Shown here piece after piece: positions 21,908-34,054 of a stretch of 64,000 nt of DNA. Numbering within the stretch: position 1 is the first letter of the stretch; each line of letters begins with the position of its first letter. Made by a program: the position numbers and the translations under genes. The stretch is from Harmothoe impar (Eukaryota > Annelida > Polychaeta > Phyllodocida > Polynoidae): the NCBI GenBank assembly GCA_947462335.1, contig OX381721.1, forward strand, positions 8,370,001 to 8,434,000, in the 5' to 3' direction. The notes under the pieces are model-generated. The model searched no databases and was not told the origin of the DNA. It saw only the letters and a program-made list of their open reading frames with translations.

Positions 21908-23428
21908 TGTATGCCCCTTATCTGAGCCTCTATCTCCAGTCCTTGTGTGTGAGGGTCCCATTATGGCCCGTGTATAGACTCCCATTGTGGGCCTTATTAT
22001 GGCTGTATGGTGGGGGTGATGTGCTGACACGGACAGGAAGGGCTTCAATGAGACAGGAAGCCACCCACATTCCTTACTTATAGGTGTGCTATATTGAGAG
22101 GAGACAAGTACAGCAACTTGGATTACCATATTTTAAGAACTCAGAATAACAGTGAAATAGAATGTGGCTCACAAAGGCAGAGTTGGTGGGTGTCATATAT
22201 TGTTAGATCTACAAGGAAATTCCCCAGAGTCTTCTGATCTGTACATATATTATAAAGAGAAGATAATTCTGATATGCAAATTCTAATCTCATCACATTGT
22301 ACACCAACCACTGCCTTCTCCATCATAAATTATTTACTTGTGCCATGATACCCTTTTCAGAATACAACGTTAGCAATAAATATGTGAATTGTTTTCATGA
22401 ACAAAACAAAAGGTACACGACTCTATTTTGCTTTTCTGAAGTGTAACTTGTATTTGAAAAATATCGAAATCTTTACATCAGAAGAAATCCCAATATCAAT
22501 CTTAATTCGTAGTATCCCTGATACGGTACCCACCCTCCCCTGTACCTCACACAACCCCCAATGTTAGTATAGCCTCTGTATTCAAGTAGTACCCCGTTTA
22601 CACACCATGACTAATATCATTACAGCCTCACGCTGATCCTTCTTAATCCTACTTAACCCCATCACCCTGCTCCACCCACCTCCACCCTGCCCACCCCATC
22701 AGCTTTAATACAGCAACTGACCTGAGCCCCTTAAGCTGCTAGTGTTAGCTGTTGTAGTCAGAGAGTACATTGGGTGTAAGGGGTGGGGTATGAGATGATT
22801 ATTACTGGACATCGATTCTCTGTCTCTTTGTAGCTCTATAGTGATCGATGCCCAGTTTTATACTTCAGACCAGTGGCTCATTTTGGCTGTTTTTCGCCTC
22901 ACAGATTGCTCCTAGCGCAAAATCCTGACTAGGTGTCAATATATTCTCTATGCCAATGTGTAATATGAGGGTAGAAAACAGTGGAACCTCAGTTAGAAAA
23001 AATCCTACTGAACAGTTTTTGAGAAAATTAGGGTTTTGTTGCCTTTTTTTGCTGTTTTTAGTACATTTCCTACATAAACCGTGAACGTCAGCATTTCTCA
23101 ATTTTCAGGTATTTAGAATTAGAATTTGACATTTTTTTACTCGCAGTAGGATGCCTGAATACAGAGCCATTCTACACAGGGTGTTATCTTGAAAAAATAT
23201 AAATCATTTGATAGTGTATTTGGTCTCCGAAATAGAGGGAGTTTGGTCATAGTTTAATTGATTGTTGACAATCCAGTCAAGGGCTATTAGGTTCAGTTCA
23301 GTGCAAGTTGCAAAACAAGTGACTTGCAGTTTTTAACTTGACCTCATGTCCACTATGTAGGTCTTCACTATGCATGAGTCTATCAGAGTCCATCAATGGG
23401 ATCACGCATGGAGGCAGATTCCGCAGCT

Positions 23429-23837
23429 TTTGGCGAGAAAAAAGTTCAAAATCGCAAAGAAGTGAAATTTGCCGAAAAACCCCCTATTTGGCGAGAAAAA
23501 AGTTCAAAATCTCAAAAAAGTGAAATTTGCCTCAAAACCCCCTATTTGGCGAGAAAAAAGTTCAAAATCTCAAAAAAGTGAAATTTGCCCTAAAATCGAC
23601 CTTTTTGGCGAGAAAAAAGTTCAAAATCGCAAAAAAAGTGAAATTTGCCTTAAAACCCCCTATTTGGCGAGAAAAAAGTTCGAAATCGCAAAAAAGTGAA
23701 ATTTGCCTAAAAAACCCCTATTTGGCGAGAAAAAAGTTCAAAATAGCAAAAAAGTGAAATTTGCCTGAAAACCCCCTATTTGGCGAGAAAAAAAGTTCAA
23801 ATCACAAAAAAGGGAAATTTCCCTAAAAACACCCTAT
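23429..23837 (+). repeat. 58-bp tandem repeat, about 7 units
   Basis: Unit carries 'tttggcgagaaaaaagttc', 'aaaatcgcaaaaaagtgaaa' and 'tttgcc..aaaaccccc'. Units differ by a few bases and 1-bp indels, so the open frames across it shift and are artefacts. Confidence 0.95.
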
Positions 23838-26437
23838 GACTGTAGCATGAATGCAGACACTCATGGACACAGACTCATGTACACCCACACAGACATACAC
23901 ATAGGCATGAACATGGCCTTCTCCTTCATATAGCAACCTATGGATTTCTACTTTGATGAGACTGAATATAGCTTTCTATTAGAAGGACTCTGATACATGG
24001 ATGTCGATGTCCAGTTTTAGATATATACCCATATAGTGCATTGGAGTGCTATAATGTTGGACTGCTGTATATTTGGTAGGTATAGGATGCCTGGATAGTA
24101 AAAGAAGGAGCTATTTATTGGGAGGGAGGCAGGCAACTGTAGTTGGACGGAATGAAATATGGTTAGGGGGCTTCCAATGAGAAGACCAATCGGACTATTG
24201 CAGTACATAAAAGTCAGGAAATAGGTACACTGTAGGTAGTTGGCTGCCTGTTTTTGTAGCTGTACAGTATAATGCACTTGAGGTGTACGAGTTACTGTAG
24301 GTGCACATGTAGAATCTACTGTAGAGCTACAGTATATCCTACTATGTAACTATCAGGTACACTACTTACAGTGTGATCGGCAGGCATTGGGGCAATGGCT
24401 GGCAGGTAGGCAGTGTAGCCCAGGTACAAACGCAGACAGTAGAAGTAAACAGTGACGGGAAGGACATTCCTGGTAGGTGCACACCCAATGTGAACTCATC
24501 TGATAGACAGGAGGATGGGAGGCATGAAAATAAGACACAGAGATGGCAGAAATTCAGCATAGGGTTTGAAGTATGCCCTCATGTATCTCATATAACATAT
24601 CATAGCTGTAACCCACACTCTATACCACGCCTACAGCTGAGCACTCCCCCTACCGGCACCACGCCGACTTACATACCAGAACACCAAGTTAACATCGAGC
24701 TTTACAAACACCCCCCGGGTGAAAACCTACCCCAAGTCACACACCCCTGTCTCCCCTCTCTACCCCTCTACCCCTCTACCAACACCCCTCTCACCTTGAC
24801 ATCTCACCTGCCTGTGTGAAGACTTGTCTTTCTGTGACAGGTGAGGCAACATATACAGACCCTTGTATAAAACTGATGACACACATTATGTTACAGTGTG
24901 TAATAATGAAGTGTATCTGTTTGCATTGTCACATATATTGCAAACCAAGCCCTATCAGACCATCTTGACACCCTTGTGTACAGATAAGAGTGGACATCGT
25001 TTTATAGTGTATAATAATGCTGTGTATGTATCTGTGTGATTTGTCACATTTATTACAAATCAAGCGCCATCAAACAGCTTGACATCCCTATACATACAGA
25101 TGATAGCGTACATCATGTTATACTGTCGAACAATGAGGTATATCTATACTATATGGTTGGATTGACGGCCTCATGCATCGCCAACCTTGATAACTGACCC
25201 GAGAAGCTGAGTTATATTCTGAGGTAGAATTTGATAGTTGTATAATTATAATACATATTATTGGCTTGTGTGTAATGATTGGGTTATTTGTTGGCATTGC
25301 TTGTAACATGAACTTATCCCTGAATCTGCAGTATAACTATACTAAGAAGTTGTACCAGGTTCTTAATTGACATAGCGATACTGTAGGGTGTCGATTGTGT
25401 TAGATGTGGAGCTAGTCTGATAAACCTCCATCTGCCTACATTCCTTTTCTCGACCAGTCCAAATCCTGTCTATCCTCTATATTCACACATTCACACATTT
25501 TTCCTTTACACCCCTGTCCGAGGCCCCGTCCTGAAAGGTCTGATCTTGGCAGGATGGATGATTGAAAGGGGATTGCGGCTGGAGGGTTGATGTTATACCA
25601 GCGTGACGGTCCCACCATAATACGATAGGGCTATCTTCTCATATATACCCTGTGGGTATCGAGGAATGCATGTGGCTAAAGGTGTAGTGGGGGCATACAG
25701 TGTAAGCTACACAAGTTTGATTGTTACTGCATGTATATTGTATATATGACTTTTTTTATTTCACTATTTTTGACAAGAACGCTTTGGGGGGGCTTTAGTT
25801 GGATAAAGAAGTGTACAATGCAGCTCTTGACCGTAATACGATATGTTGTGTCTGCTTCTGTGCCTTGTTTTCTTAATATTAAATCAATCAATCAACACTC
25901 CTTTATATTCTCCCGTGGCATACTCTAAAAGCGCTATCCTCATGTGTCTACGTTAAAACCCAGTTACAAGGTTTATTAAATATAATTTCCGATAATTTAT
26001 GCTGATGGAATAAAATGTATTCTTTGCAAGAAATTATGTAAAGTACATTTATAAGTTTCTCAAACATGTTTGACGATTTATACAACTGTATCGAAAGACA
26101 GTCAAGCTAAACTAAAACATGCATTCCTCGGCACCTCCTAACCAAAACATCACAGTTTTCACCGAATATCGCTCAAGGACGCCCGTTGCACTTTTCCCCC
26201 TCAAATCCCCACAACCTCTTCACGACTTTCACATAGACCCGCCCTCTCTAAGTTCGTTCCTTAACCGAAACTAAAACATAACCACACGTCAGCTGGAATA
26301 GCAGTGGTTTGAGAGGGAATGAGGAGGATTCGATGGCAGATAGAGCGGTCTGTGATTGAGAGCACTGACTGCTGTGACTGAGTTGTGTGGCTGAAACCTC
26401 AACACAGAGTCCCCCCCACCTGGGCTGGGTGCTGCAG

Positions 26438-26582
26438 GTAGTAGTAGTAGTGTTGGTCCCACCTACCTTCACGTGGTCGTCCCGGACACCGAGTGTCAGG
26501 TGTACCGGGGAGACTTACTACATCTACATCTACTACACAACCTGCCTGCAACCAGTCTACACATCCACCTCCGCCACTCAAT
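26438..26582 (+). other. Possible host exon (weak)
   Basis: Acceptor-like 'gggtgctgcag' and donor-like 'at|gtaatc' bound an open frame (TYLHVVVPDTECQVYRGD, then LLHLHLLHNL) with C/G-rich third positions. The start and end phases are both two bases. TAA follows directly if it is not spliced. I do not recognise the protein; another frame is also open. Confidence 0.25.
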
Positions 26583-27543
26583 GTAATCCTGAGGTTTGGG
26601 TGGGGAAAGTGGATATTAAAAGTGGCCTGGGTAGAGTGCTGGGGATGATGGGTGGTGGGGGTGTACAGGGGGTGTCATCCTAGCTTATACAGTTTTAATC
26701 CCTCACCTGAATTGGGCAGGTAAAGGGTAGAGGATAGGGAGGGGTTGGTGGTGGCGATATGGGGAGGGAGGGGTGGGGAATGGGGTGACGTCTCAATCAT
26801 CGGGTCACTAGCAGCTACACGACTTGAGAGGATTAAATTCGATAAAAAATAGTGAGAGCAATCAAAACAGAACGTTTGAATAAGCAACGGCCTAGACCCA
26901 ATTGTATTTGACATATTTTGTGTTTTCAAACATCATTTCCTCCCATCTTCCATCCGAGGGTCTTCCCAGATTGCTAATGCCACACATAATTCGTTCTGAA
27001 CACTTACATCTATACCACTGTTTACATATCCCCTACGATCTGCCATATCTTAGCTTTTCAAACTTCAGATTCCAGGACATCATGAAAGTGACATCTTTGA
27101 TACGTTGCGCAGGTAAATCAGGGATTTCAATGTAATCTTGAGGATCAACAATAAAAGTGGAACATAATAATTATACATGTACATTTTTTGTGCTTACTAG
27201 TATCATTTATATTATTGTAATTTAATACCCGACCTGATATTTTCATCACTAGATTAATATTTCATACCACATGCCTCATATCATGTAACCCCGCACGTAA
27301 CAGCGTATTGTATTTCATAAATGTACATCTCTAACATCAACACATCACATTCCCCAGAGATAACACATTCAATGACGGCGATAACCGGTTATCTTTTCGA
27401 CTCCATTTAATCTCCAATAGCTTCATGACCCTGGCCTTATTAAACACCAACTCCGCCCAAACACCCCATCACTACACGGGGCATGAAGCATGAAGATAGC
27501 AGCAACATGTCACACAGACAAGCAGGCTTCAGCGCAGATGGAA

Positions 27544-27739
27544 TTAACCCTTTAAGGGCAGCATGGCTTCATAATGATTTGTCATCATGATGCACCAACT
27601 GCGAGTAACTCATCGGTGCAGCGCTTGCGTATCATGCTGACCATTTTGGAGTGTATCAACCTCATATAGGGTTGGCATGATACACTCAATGGTTCTGCAT
27701 TCGCGCATCATATTGACAAAAGGACACTGTCCATTAAAG
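27544..27739. mobile_element. piggyBac-like MITE, copy 4 (right end lost)
   Basis: Starts TTAACCCTTTAAGGGCAGCAT, the best-kept left end in the window. It contains 'gatgcaccaactgcgagtaactc' in parts and stops near 'ccattaaag' without the final GGGTTAA. Confidence 0.75.
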
Positions 27740-29780
27740 TACTATATAGGCCATAGAGGATCTACTAGAGGATTTTTTTACGTTTGGTCCTTCAAATATA
27801 ACATACGGTATAGTGAGGACAGGATGAAATACAGACTTTTGGGGTTCTAAACAATAATAAAGAACAGAGTCAAAAAGTCGGAGTGCTTCCAGGGCAGAAT
27901 GGCCATGTCTCATAGCCCGTGAATGTAAATATACAACCCTCCTATAGTCAGTGATTAATTGTGTTTTGGCTTGGTTCAGGCAGCATCCTGTCCATTTGCT
28001 CATGCCAACGAGAAAATAACTAACTGCTAGAAAAAGATGCAGCTCTATATAGGCCAATAAGACAAAGATAGATGACAGTAGCAACTTGGGAAGCTTAGTG
28101 CAAATAGGCACCTTTCTGTTTTACAAGAAAATCTCTGAGTTTATTATTCTTTACTAGGGTAAAAGTAGTGCAGTAGAAATTATTCAATGATAAGATTTAT
28201 TGCACTTCATGGACACTACACTATTAGTAGCCCTTAATTGAGCCATCACCTCCTCCAATATATCTCCCTGACAACCAGTAGGCGGCGTAGAGGAATGTCA
28301 ATACAGAGGTTAGAGGGGTGAGGGTGGGTGAGGGGTTGATGGGAGTCCACTGACCACTAACTGACCATAATAGGCAGTGCTAAGTAGGTGCCCTCTGTCC
28401 AACTTTGACAACTTCAATTTCTAACTAAAAGGGTGGCAGACAAGGATGTTGCTTAGTTTAGGACTGGCTATTCACGGTTTCCTGTATAATCTGCCCATTA
28501 CCCACTTTTGTATTTACTTTTTTTCATTTCCATTTCTTTTCTGTTTCACTTTCAGTTGAAATTCTAATTCAAGTTCTATGTTACAGAAAAATAAAGTGAT
28601 GTGTTTAGGTATAACATAAAACATTGCACTACATTTGTCTCACAAGGTATATTTTTGTTAATTTGTCATCTGGAAACCTGGAGATAATTTCCTCGGTACA
28701 CATTTCAGGATAATATGACCGATAAAACATTTTCAAGGGCAAACTACAGCAATAGAACATAAACATTCATTGACCCCCCCCCCCCCCGCTAAATTGCAAA
28801 GTATCAGTCTAACAATGGTCAGTGTTCTCAGCTCAATCCACTAACATGTAATATCAGTTACACCACTGTATCATGTTTAAACAAAAACATATCCACTCAT
28901 GACCAGAAATAGAAACAATGTTGTAATATAAAGGAAAACATTGCTACATGTACAAACTAACTGCGCCCTCAGTGTCTACGTGTCAGCAGCCAGTGTGTAA
29001 GCCGGTTCAGGGGGTGCGTATAATGACCTCCCAATTCCCTATCACTGATAGCCTAATTGGGGATAAGCTCGCCGACTCACAGAACAGCTCGGGAACAACT
29101 CATAGACTAGACTAAAGAACTGTTGATTTAAACACCGGGTGGTTATAACAATAGGTGCTGGGTTAGGGACTAGACAGCAGCCTCTGTTGGTGGGTAGGTG
29201 CATGGTTGCTTTGGGGGGGGGGGGGGGGCAATCAGGTGTCCACTACCCCCGGGAGCTGTGACTGTTAACCTACTTTACGTAAGAAAATAGGGGGATGTTA
29301 CAGACTAATGCTATGTATTGCTCTGGGACAAGGGACTGTTCAAGGAGATGGATACATGAATGTGAGATCGAGTGCCTCCCTATGTTCATGTAACGCGGTA
29401 CAAGGTACGGTAAAGTGGCTTTAATAGGCATGTCAAGCCTTGTTAGATACCTTGGACATGGAGTCAGGCAATGCTGGACCCTCTCCCAAAACCCGGCCCA
29501 AAATAGCATAAAAGCATAATCCAAAATGACGCCTGACCTCCTTCCTCTCTGTGAGGCCACCACCAGGACCCTGTCTGGTTGGTTGAGGCGGTTCGGGCAG
29601 GACGACGCGGAGTAATCCCTCCGTGTGAGTCGCCGGCTGACCTCAGTCCCTTCCGGCGGCAAACCGTCGGCGCCCTCCGCCCTAAGTGCTTTGTTCCCTG
29701 ATGAAGTCCCCCCTCGTGGGGGGTGGGGGCCACCTCACTGCCTCCCCCCCCCTCACCCCCTCCTCATCTCCCCCTCCCCC
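27740..29780. other. Host DNA, no gene seen
   Basis: AT-rich unique sequence with C and G tracts near 28774-28787 and 29213-29229. The 29460-29730 stretch is CpG-richer and leads into the CCAAT cluster. Its long - strand frame lacks any recognisable domain. Confidence 0.55.
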
Positions 29781-29783
29781 TGG

Positions 29784-29840
29784 CCAATCAGTCATCCCCT
29801 AACGGCCGCCCAATCAGCGGCTGACTAACGGCCAACCAAT
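29784..29840. promoter_or_regulatory. Three CCAAT boxes at 26-bp spacing (host promoter?)
   Basis: CCAAT at 29784, 29810 and 29836 in a CpG-rich setting, inside short repeated units (ggccaatcag, taacggcc). Evenly phased NF-Y-type boxes suggest a host promoter close by; direction unknown. Confidence 0.5.
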
Positions 29841-31130
29841 CAAATCATCGATCACATAGCATGGCCCGACCTAGTGCACAATTTGTCTTTTTGCGATTGA
29901 TTTTTCATTTTTGTTTTTAATTGATGGTCTGATTTTAGGAGATGAGTGCGTGACTGCTGGCAATGTAGAGGGAGGTTATTTCGTCGCTGAGTGGGTGATA
30001 TATGTTCTGATATAATTAGAATGGACAGCTTGGTAGTCTATTCTATATAGAGATGCATGAGGGCATCGAAAATGCACCACAGATCGATACGTGCAGTCGT
30101 AGGCTTCAATTTTAACAATAAAACAGGGTGGGATATAGATGTCCCTTGGAGAACAATTCTGAAAACCTCTTCCATATTTATCGCAGTATATTTCTTGTAT
30201 TGTTAACCATATCTATAACATGTAGAAATATGTCTCAACATATTTATAAATAAATCATTGACTGGTTAAATTAATTTTAGTAGTACCTGTATATGCTACT
30301 TCGGCGCTCATATAAGACCGCCTCGGGACCGCTCCTTATTCCAAACGGATTAACGGTCTGTGACTGGATTAACGGATCTGTGATGACATGGACGGACAAA
30401 TGAACCGAATCGCTCCCTGCGCCCCTCCCTACCTTAAATACACGTCGTCGTGGGGGTGATAGCGGGACGCTCACGTCGTGGGGGTGTCGTTAAGCGGCTT
30501 ATTAATGCTCCTGTTGGTGAGGTCCGGGGGTGCCGGGTGGCCGTCTAAGGCCCTGTGGGTGGGGAGGAGGGGAGTGGCTGGGTGGTGGGGTGGGAGGGGG
30601 CCGGGCGAGCCGTGGGGGGTATACTGGGATTAGGGAGGGTGCAGGGAGGCTGGGACTGCTTAGTCTTATCGCCGGTAATGTCTGATTGGCCGCCGCCCAG
30701 CCGACCCTTCCGACTTCCGTCTCCTGCCGTTACAGGGGAGTCAAGCATGTATGAACAACTTTCGGAATCACAGGCGTCAGTATGCGTAGCACCTACATTC
30801 CTATAATATTATATTCATCCAGTGTAAACATGCTTTTCTTAAACGGCAAACATTGATCGACAACCTACCTCTTCGGGGATCGCTTGACACCTGACGCATG
30901 TAGGCCTACAAATTAATAGATTTGACTCCGTCAAAGAAGCCATGGTGATGCTATGCCTTTTTCCCTTTTACATTATTGACAATAAGTTGTCTACTGGATC
31001 GATTCTCAGAGATGTGTGTCCAATTCTGCTTCTCAAACTGGATTTACTGTAATTATGGCTGTCACGGCTACATTTTCTTATCTCGCTAGTTCTAGGGTGA
31101 CTTCCTGTCGCCCATAATGCATCCGTGTCG

Positions 31131-31280
31131 TGCCGCGTCGTGCCGCGTCGTGCCGCGTCGTGCCGCGTCGTGCCGCGTCGTGCCGCGTCGTGCCGCGTCG
31201 TGCCGCGTCGTGCCGCGTCGTGCCGCGTCGTGCCGCGTCGTGCCGCGTCCTGCCGCGCCCTGCCGCGTCATGCCGCGTCC
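31131..31280 (+). repeat. 10-bp CpG-rich minisatellite
   Basis: Eleven perfect tgccgcgtcg units (31131-31240) plus four variant units. Three CpG per unit. Confidence 0.95.
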
Positions 31281-32140
31281 TGCTGCCCATAGCCCCGGTC
31301 GCGTCCATAAAAGGGGATGTGGCGCGGATCAAGAAGTCAGCGCCGCAGGGGGTACGGCCTACCAGGGGGCGGGGACGGTGTGTGTGGGGGTAATGGGCAG
31401 TGGTTCTATGAACAGAGCAGGGCGCGTATATATGGTGTGCATGGATGGATGATCCCCTCTCCTCACCAACCTGCTTCACCACGGACAGCCTCCGTGACTA
31501 CAACATTTTTCCGCAAGTAAAATCACTATAGCGTAATTTCGTCTCGATTTGACCTTAAACATTAAACTCGAGCATTTCCAGGCCTTAGAGAAGCCACGTG
31601 AACCTTTGCTCTTTCAACCTGTACTATAGAAAGAATATGATTTTAAAAGAGTTAATCGGTCTTTAAAAATAAAAGACCATGCCTCACTACCCGGGCCCCA
31701 CTATTAGAACGCCACCATCTGAAATGGCAATGTATCTGTATACAATAACTACACCATCTGACACAGCTATATATAAATATATACATGTATATCTGTATAC
31801 AACAACCGCATGTATCTATAGTTGGCATGTCCCGGTCCCACACAATGAATAGCGGCCATGTTTTATACCCACGCCGCACGCACCCACACAGCTGACGCGC
31901 GTATACACACGGACGGATGACAGACCCCACTCACACTGACCCGCCCCCACCCCCACGTGACCATCTCATGAATATTAATGAGCCGCATGTACTAATGAGT
32001 CACAGACTAATGAGGCATATCGGGCACGGATTGGTAAATCAGTGATCACGGTCCGGGAACCAGGCACCCGTGGGTGACGCACCGACTACAGTGCAATACA
32101 TGCGGGAAGGGCGATATCCGACCTCTCACCCCCAACTCGG

Positions 32141-32160
32141 TATACTACTCACTGGTCAAG
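32141..32160 (+). repeat. 20-bp dispersed repeat, copy a
   Basis: tatactactcactggtcaag; found again at 34035-34054 and, with one change, at 34436-34455. A weaker copy lies near 34248-34265. Confidence 0.85.
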
Positions 32161-32167
32161 GCACGGG

Positions 32168-33830
32168 TGTGAGGCCCCTATCCCTCAAAAGGCCCCTATC
32201 CCTCAAATATTTGTAAGATAGGGGCCGTTTGAGACTTAGGGCCCACCTCAGGTCCCTATGTAGCAAAAAGTCCCTATCCCACAAAATTTTGAGACATAGG
32301 GACCACATTTAAACAGCCCCTATCTCACAAATATTTGTAGGATAGGGGCCATTTGAGGGATAGGGACATGTTAGGCCCCTATCCTACAAACAATCCCTAA
32401 GTATCAAAAGCCCTATCCATCAAAAACCTTTGTAATAATTTATATAACTATTTCTTGCTTCTGCAGCAAAGAAGTAGGCCTCACAATAAGTAAAGGGGGC
32501 CTTCTGGGGTCTATATGTGAGCTAGACTTGCTCAAGTCCTAGAATTTGAATAAGGGGCCGTCCATTAATTACGTACGCATCAAGAGGGGGTGGGGGGGGT
32601 CAAGCCAAATGCGTACAGATGCGTACAGGGGGGGTGGGGGGGTCTGGGGTCATTTTAGCATACGCATTGTGTACGCCTAAGGGTCGTTTTCCTGATCGTT
32701 TTTGGACTAAAATGGGTATTTTTGGGCACAAATACCCAAACAGAATTTTTTTTCCAAAATTTTGTAAACCTAAAATTGACCCCAAAAAGTCTAGAAATAT
32801 AAAAATTTCTTCAAAATTGCACAAAAAACGTAGGGTCGGCCCTGTTTAGATAGGGTCGGTCGGGTGACCTGAAACAAACTTCTTTTTTTTGGCCCTAGCA
32901 ATCTTGACAGCCCCTCTACTTAGTACCGTATTTTTTACTCAAATGCACTTCTTACTTCTGAGGCTGGCAATGTGGGGGGGGGGGGGGTCCAAGAGATTTG
33001 AGTATGCCTACGTTATTAATGGATGGCCCCTAAAGACAAAAACAGCTTTTTTATCAACTATACTTTTCTCAACTGTCTTAATTCTAGAGACTTGTTAGAC
33101 TGTGGCCATATCCATTGAAGCCCCCCATGCATCACACCCCCTGACCACAACCCCCCTCCCCTCTGACCACTCCCCCTCTCCAGTGTCTGACCTGTAACAT
33201 AAACAGGAGGGGTCATCCCACCAATTAAAACCAGGCCCCATGTCCTCATCTTAGTGTATACATACCATCCAAAGTATACACTCAGAGTTCCCCGTATGCT
33301 TAGCTGCTCACCACAGCCAAGTTTGGGCTCTCTGAGTGTGGACAGTTTGGATACTCCAAATGCCTACACTAAATACACTTGGGTGACCAATGGACCCTAT
33401 GACAACTGGTTGTCATATAGGGAGAATGATAATCTGGAAGGCCGGATGTTGTATGACGTTTTTTGTTTACCGGGGTCCAACCCTTATTTTAACCTAAACT
33501 GCGACATTCCCCTCCCCCTGAATCCTTAACTTCCCGCTGGGGGTAGAGAATCAGCCCGCCCTAATAACACAATGAAGAAGGCTTGAAAAGCCGCATTTTG
33601 AGCCTTAGGGACTTCACATAGACCCTATGTTTCAAATTGTTTTCAGACCATTTTGAGGGATAGGGACATGGAAAAAATATTTGTGGCTTTGGGACCTCAC
33701 ATGGGCCCTATGTCTCAAACCGATTTGAGGGATAGGGGCTGTTTGGCATATAGGGACTTCACCTGGTCCCTATCCCTCAAACAGACCAATTTTGAGGGAT
33801 AGGGGCCTTTTGAGGGATAGGGGCCTCACA
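32168..33830. mobile_element. 1.66-kb element with 40-bp perfect TIRs
   Basis: tgtgaggcccctatccctca... at 32168-32207 is the exact complement of 33791-33830. Internally, 'ggcccctatccctcaaa' and 'gagggatagggac' motifs recur in both orientations near each end (32190-32400, 33600-33800). No transposase frame seen. A second MITE is nested in it. Confidence 0.75.
32554..33030. mobile_element. Harbinger-like MITE nested in the 1.66-kb element
   Basis: Ends ggggccgtccattaattacg and, inverted, tacgttattaatggatggcc..cc. It is flanked by TAA on both sides (32551-32553, 33031-33033). A 3-bp TWA duplication and GGGGCC-type ends point to PIF/Harbinger. G runs inside. Confidence 0.7.
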
Positions 33831-34034
33831 ACGGTCACTATTCACTCAGTACCTCTCCGGCCTAACCTAGGGTAGATGGGGAATGCACGGACAGACTCTG
33901 ATATAGTGTGCTAGATGCATTGATGTCCATTATATGCACACTCAAGTAGTTAACTGATGTAAAGCAATATTCAAATGGGGTTTATTCTGTGGGGGTCGAT
34001 ACTCGCGGTTTGAGGAAGGTTACCCCCAACTGGG

Positions 34035-34054
34035 TATACTACTCACTGGTCAAG
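34035..34054 (+). repeat. 20-bp dispersed repeat, copy b
   Basis: Identical to 32141-32160, with matching 'cccccaact.gg' before it. Confidence 0.85.

Larger units (their letters stand above)
21908..27543. other. Host DNA with a 58-bp satellite and one possible exon
   Basis: No named gene. It holds the 58-bp tandem array (23429-23837) and the weak exon candidate at 26438-26582, both listed separately. The rest is AT-rich unique sequence. Confidence 0.55.
29841..32167. other. Host DNA with GC-rich patches, no gene seen
   Basis: Contains CpG-rich patches (30400-30760, with attgg and acttccg sites) and the 10-bp minisatellite at 31131-31280. It ends with 'tatactactcactggtcaag' at 32141-32160. 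Confidence 0.5.

Noticed and set aside
23338..23757. Overlapping Lys/Phe-rich frames
   Set aside because: Products of the 58-bp satellite; indels between units shift the frame.
31078..31482. Arg-rich frames on both strands
   Set aside because: Caused by the 10-bp minisatellite.
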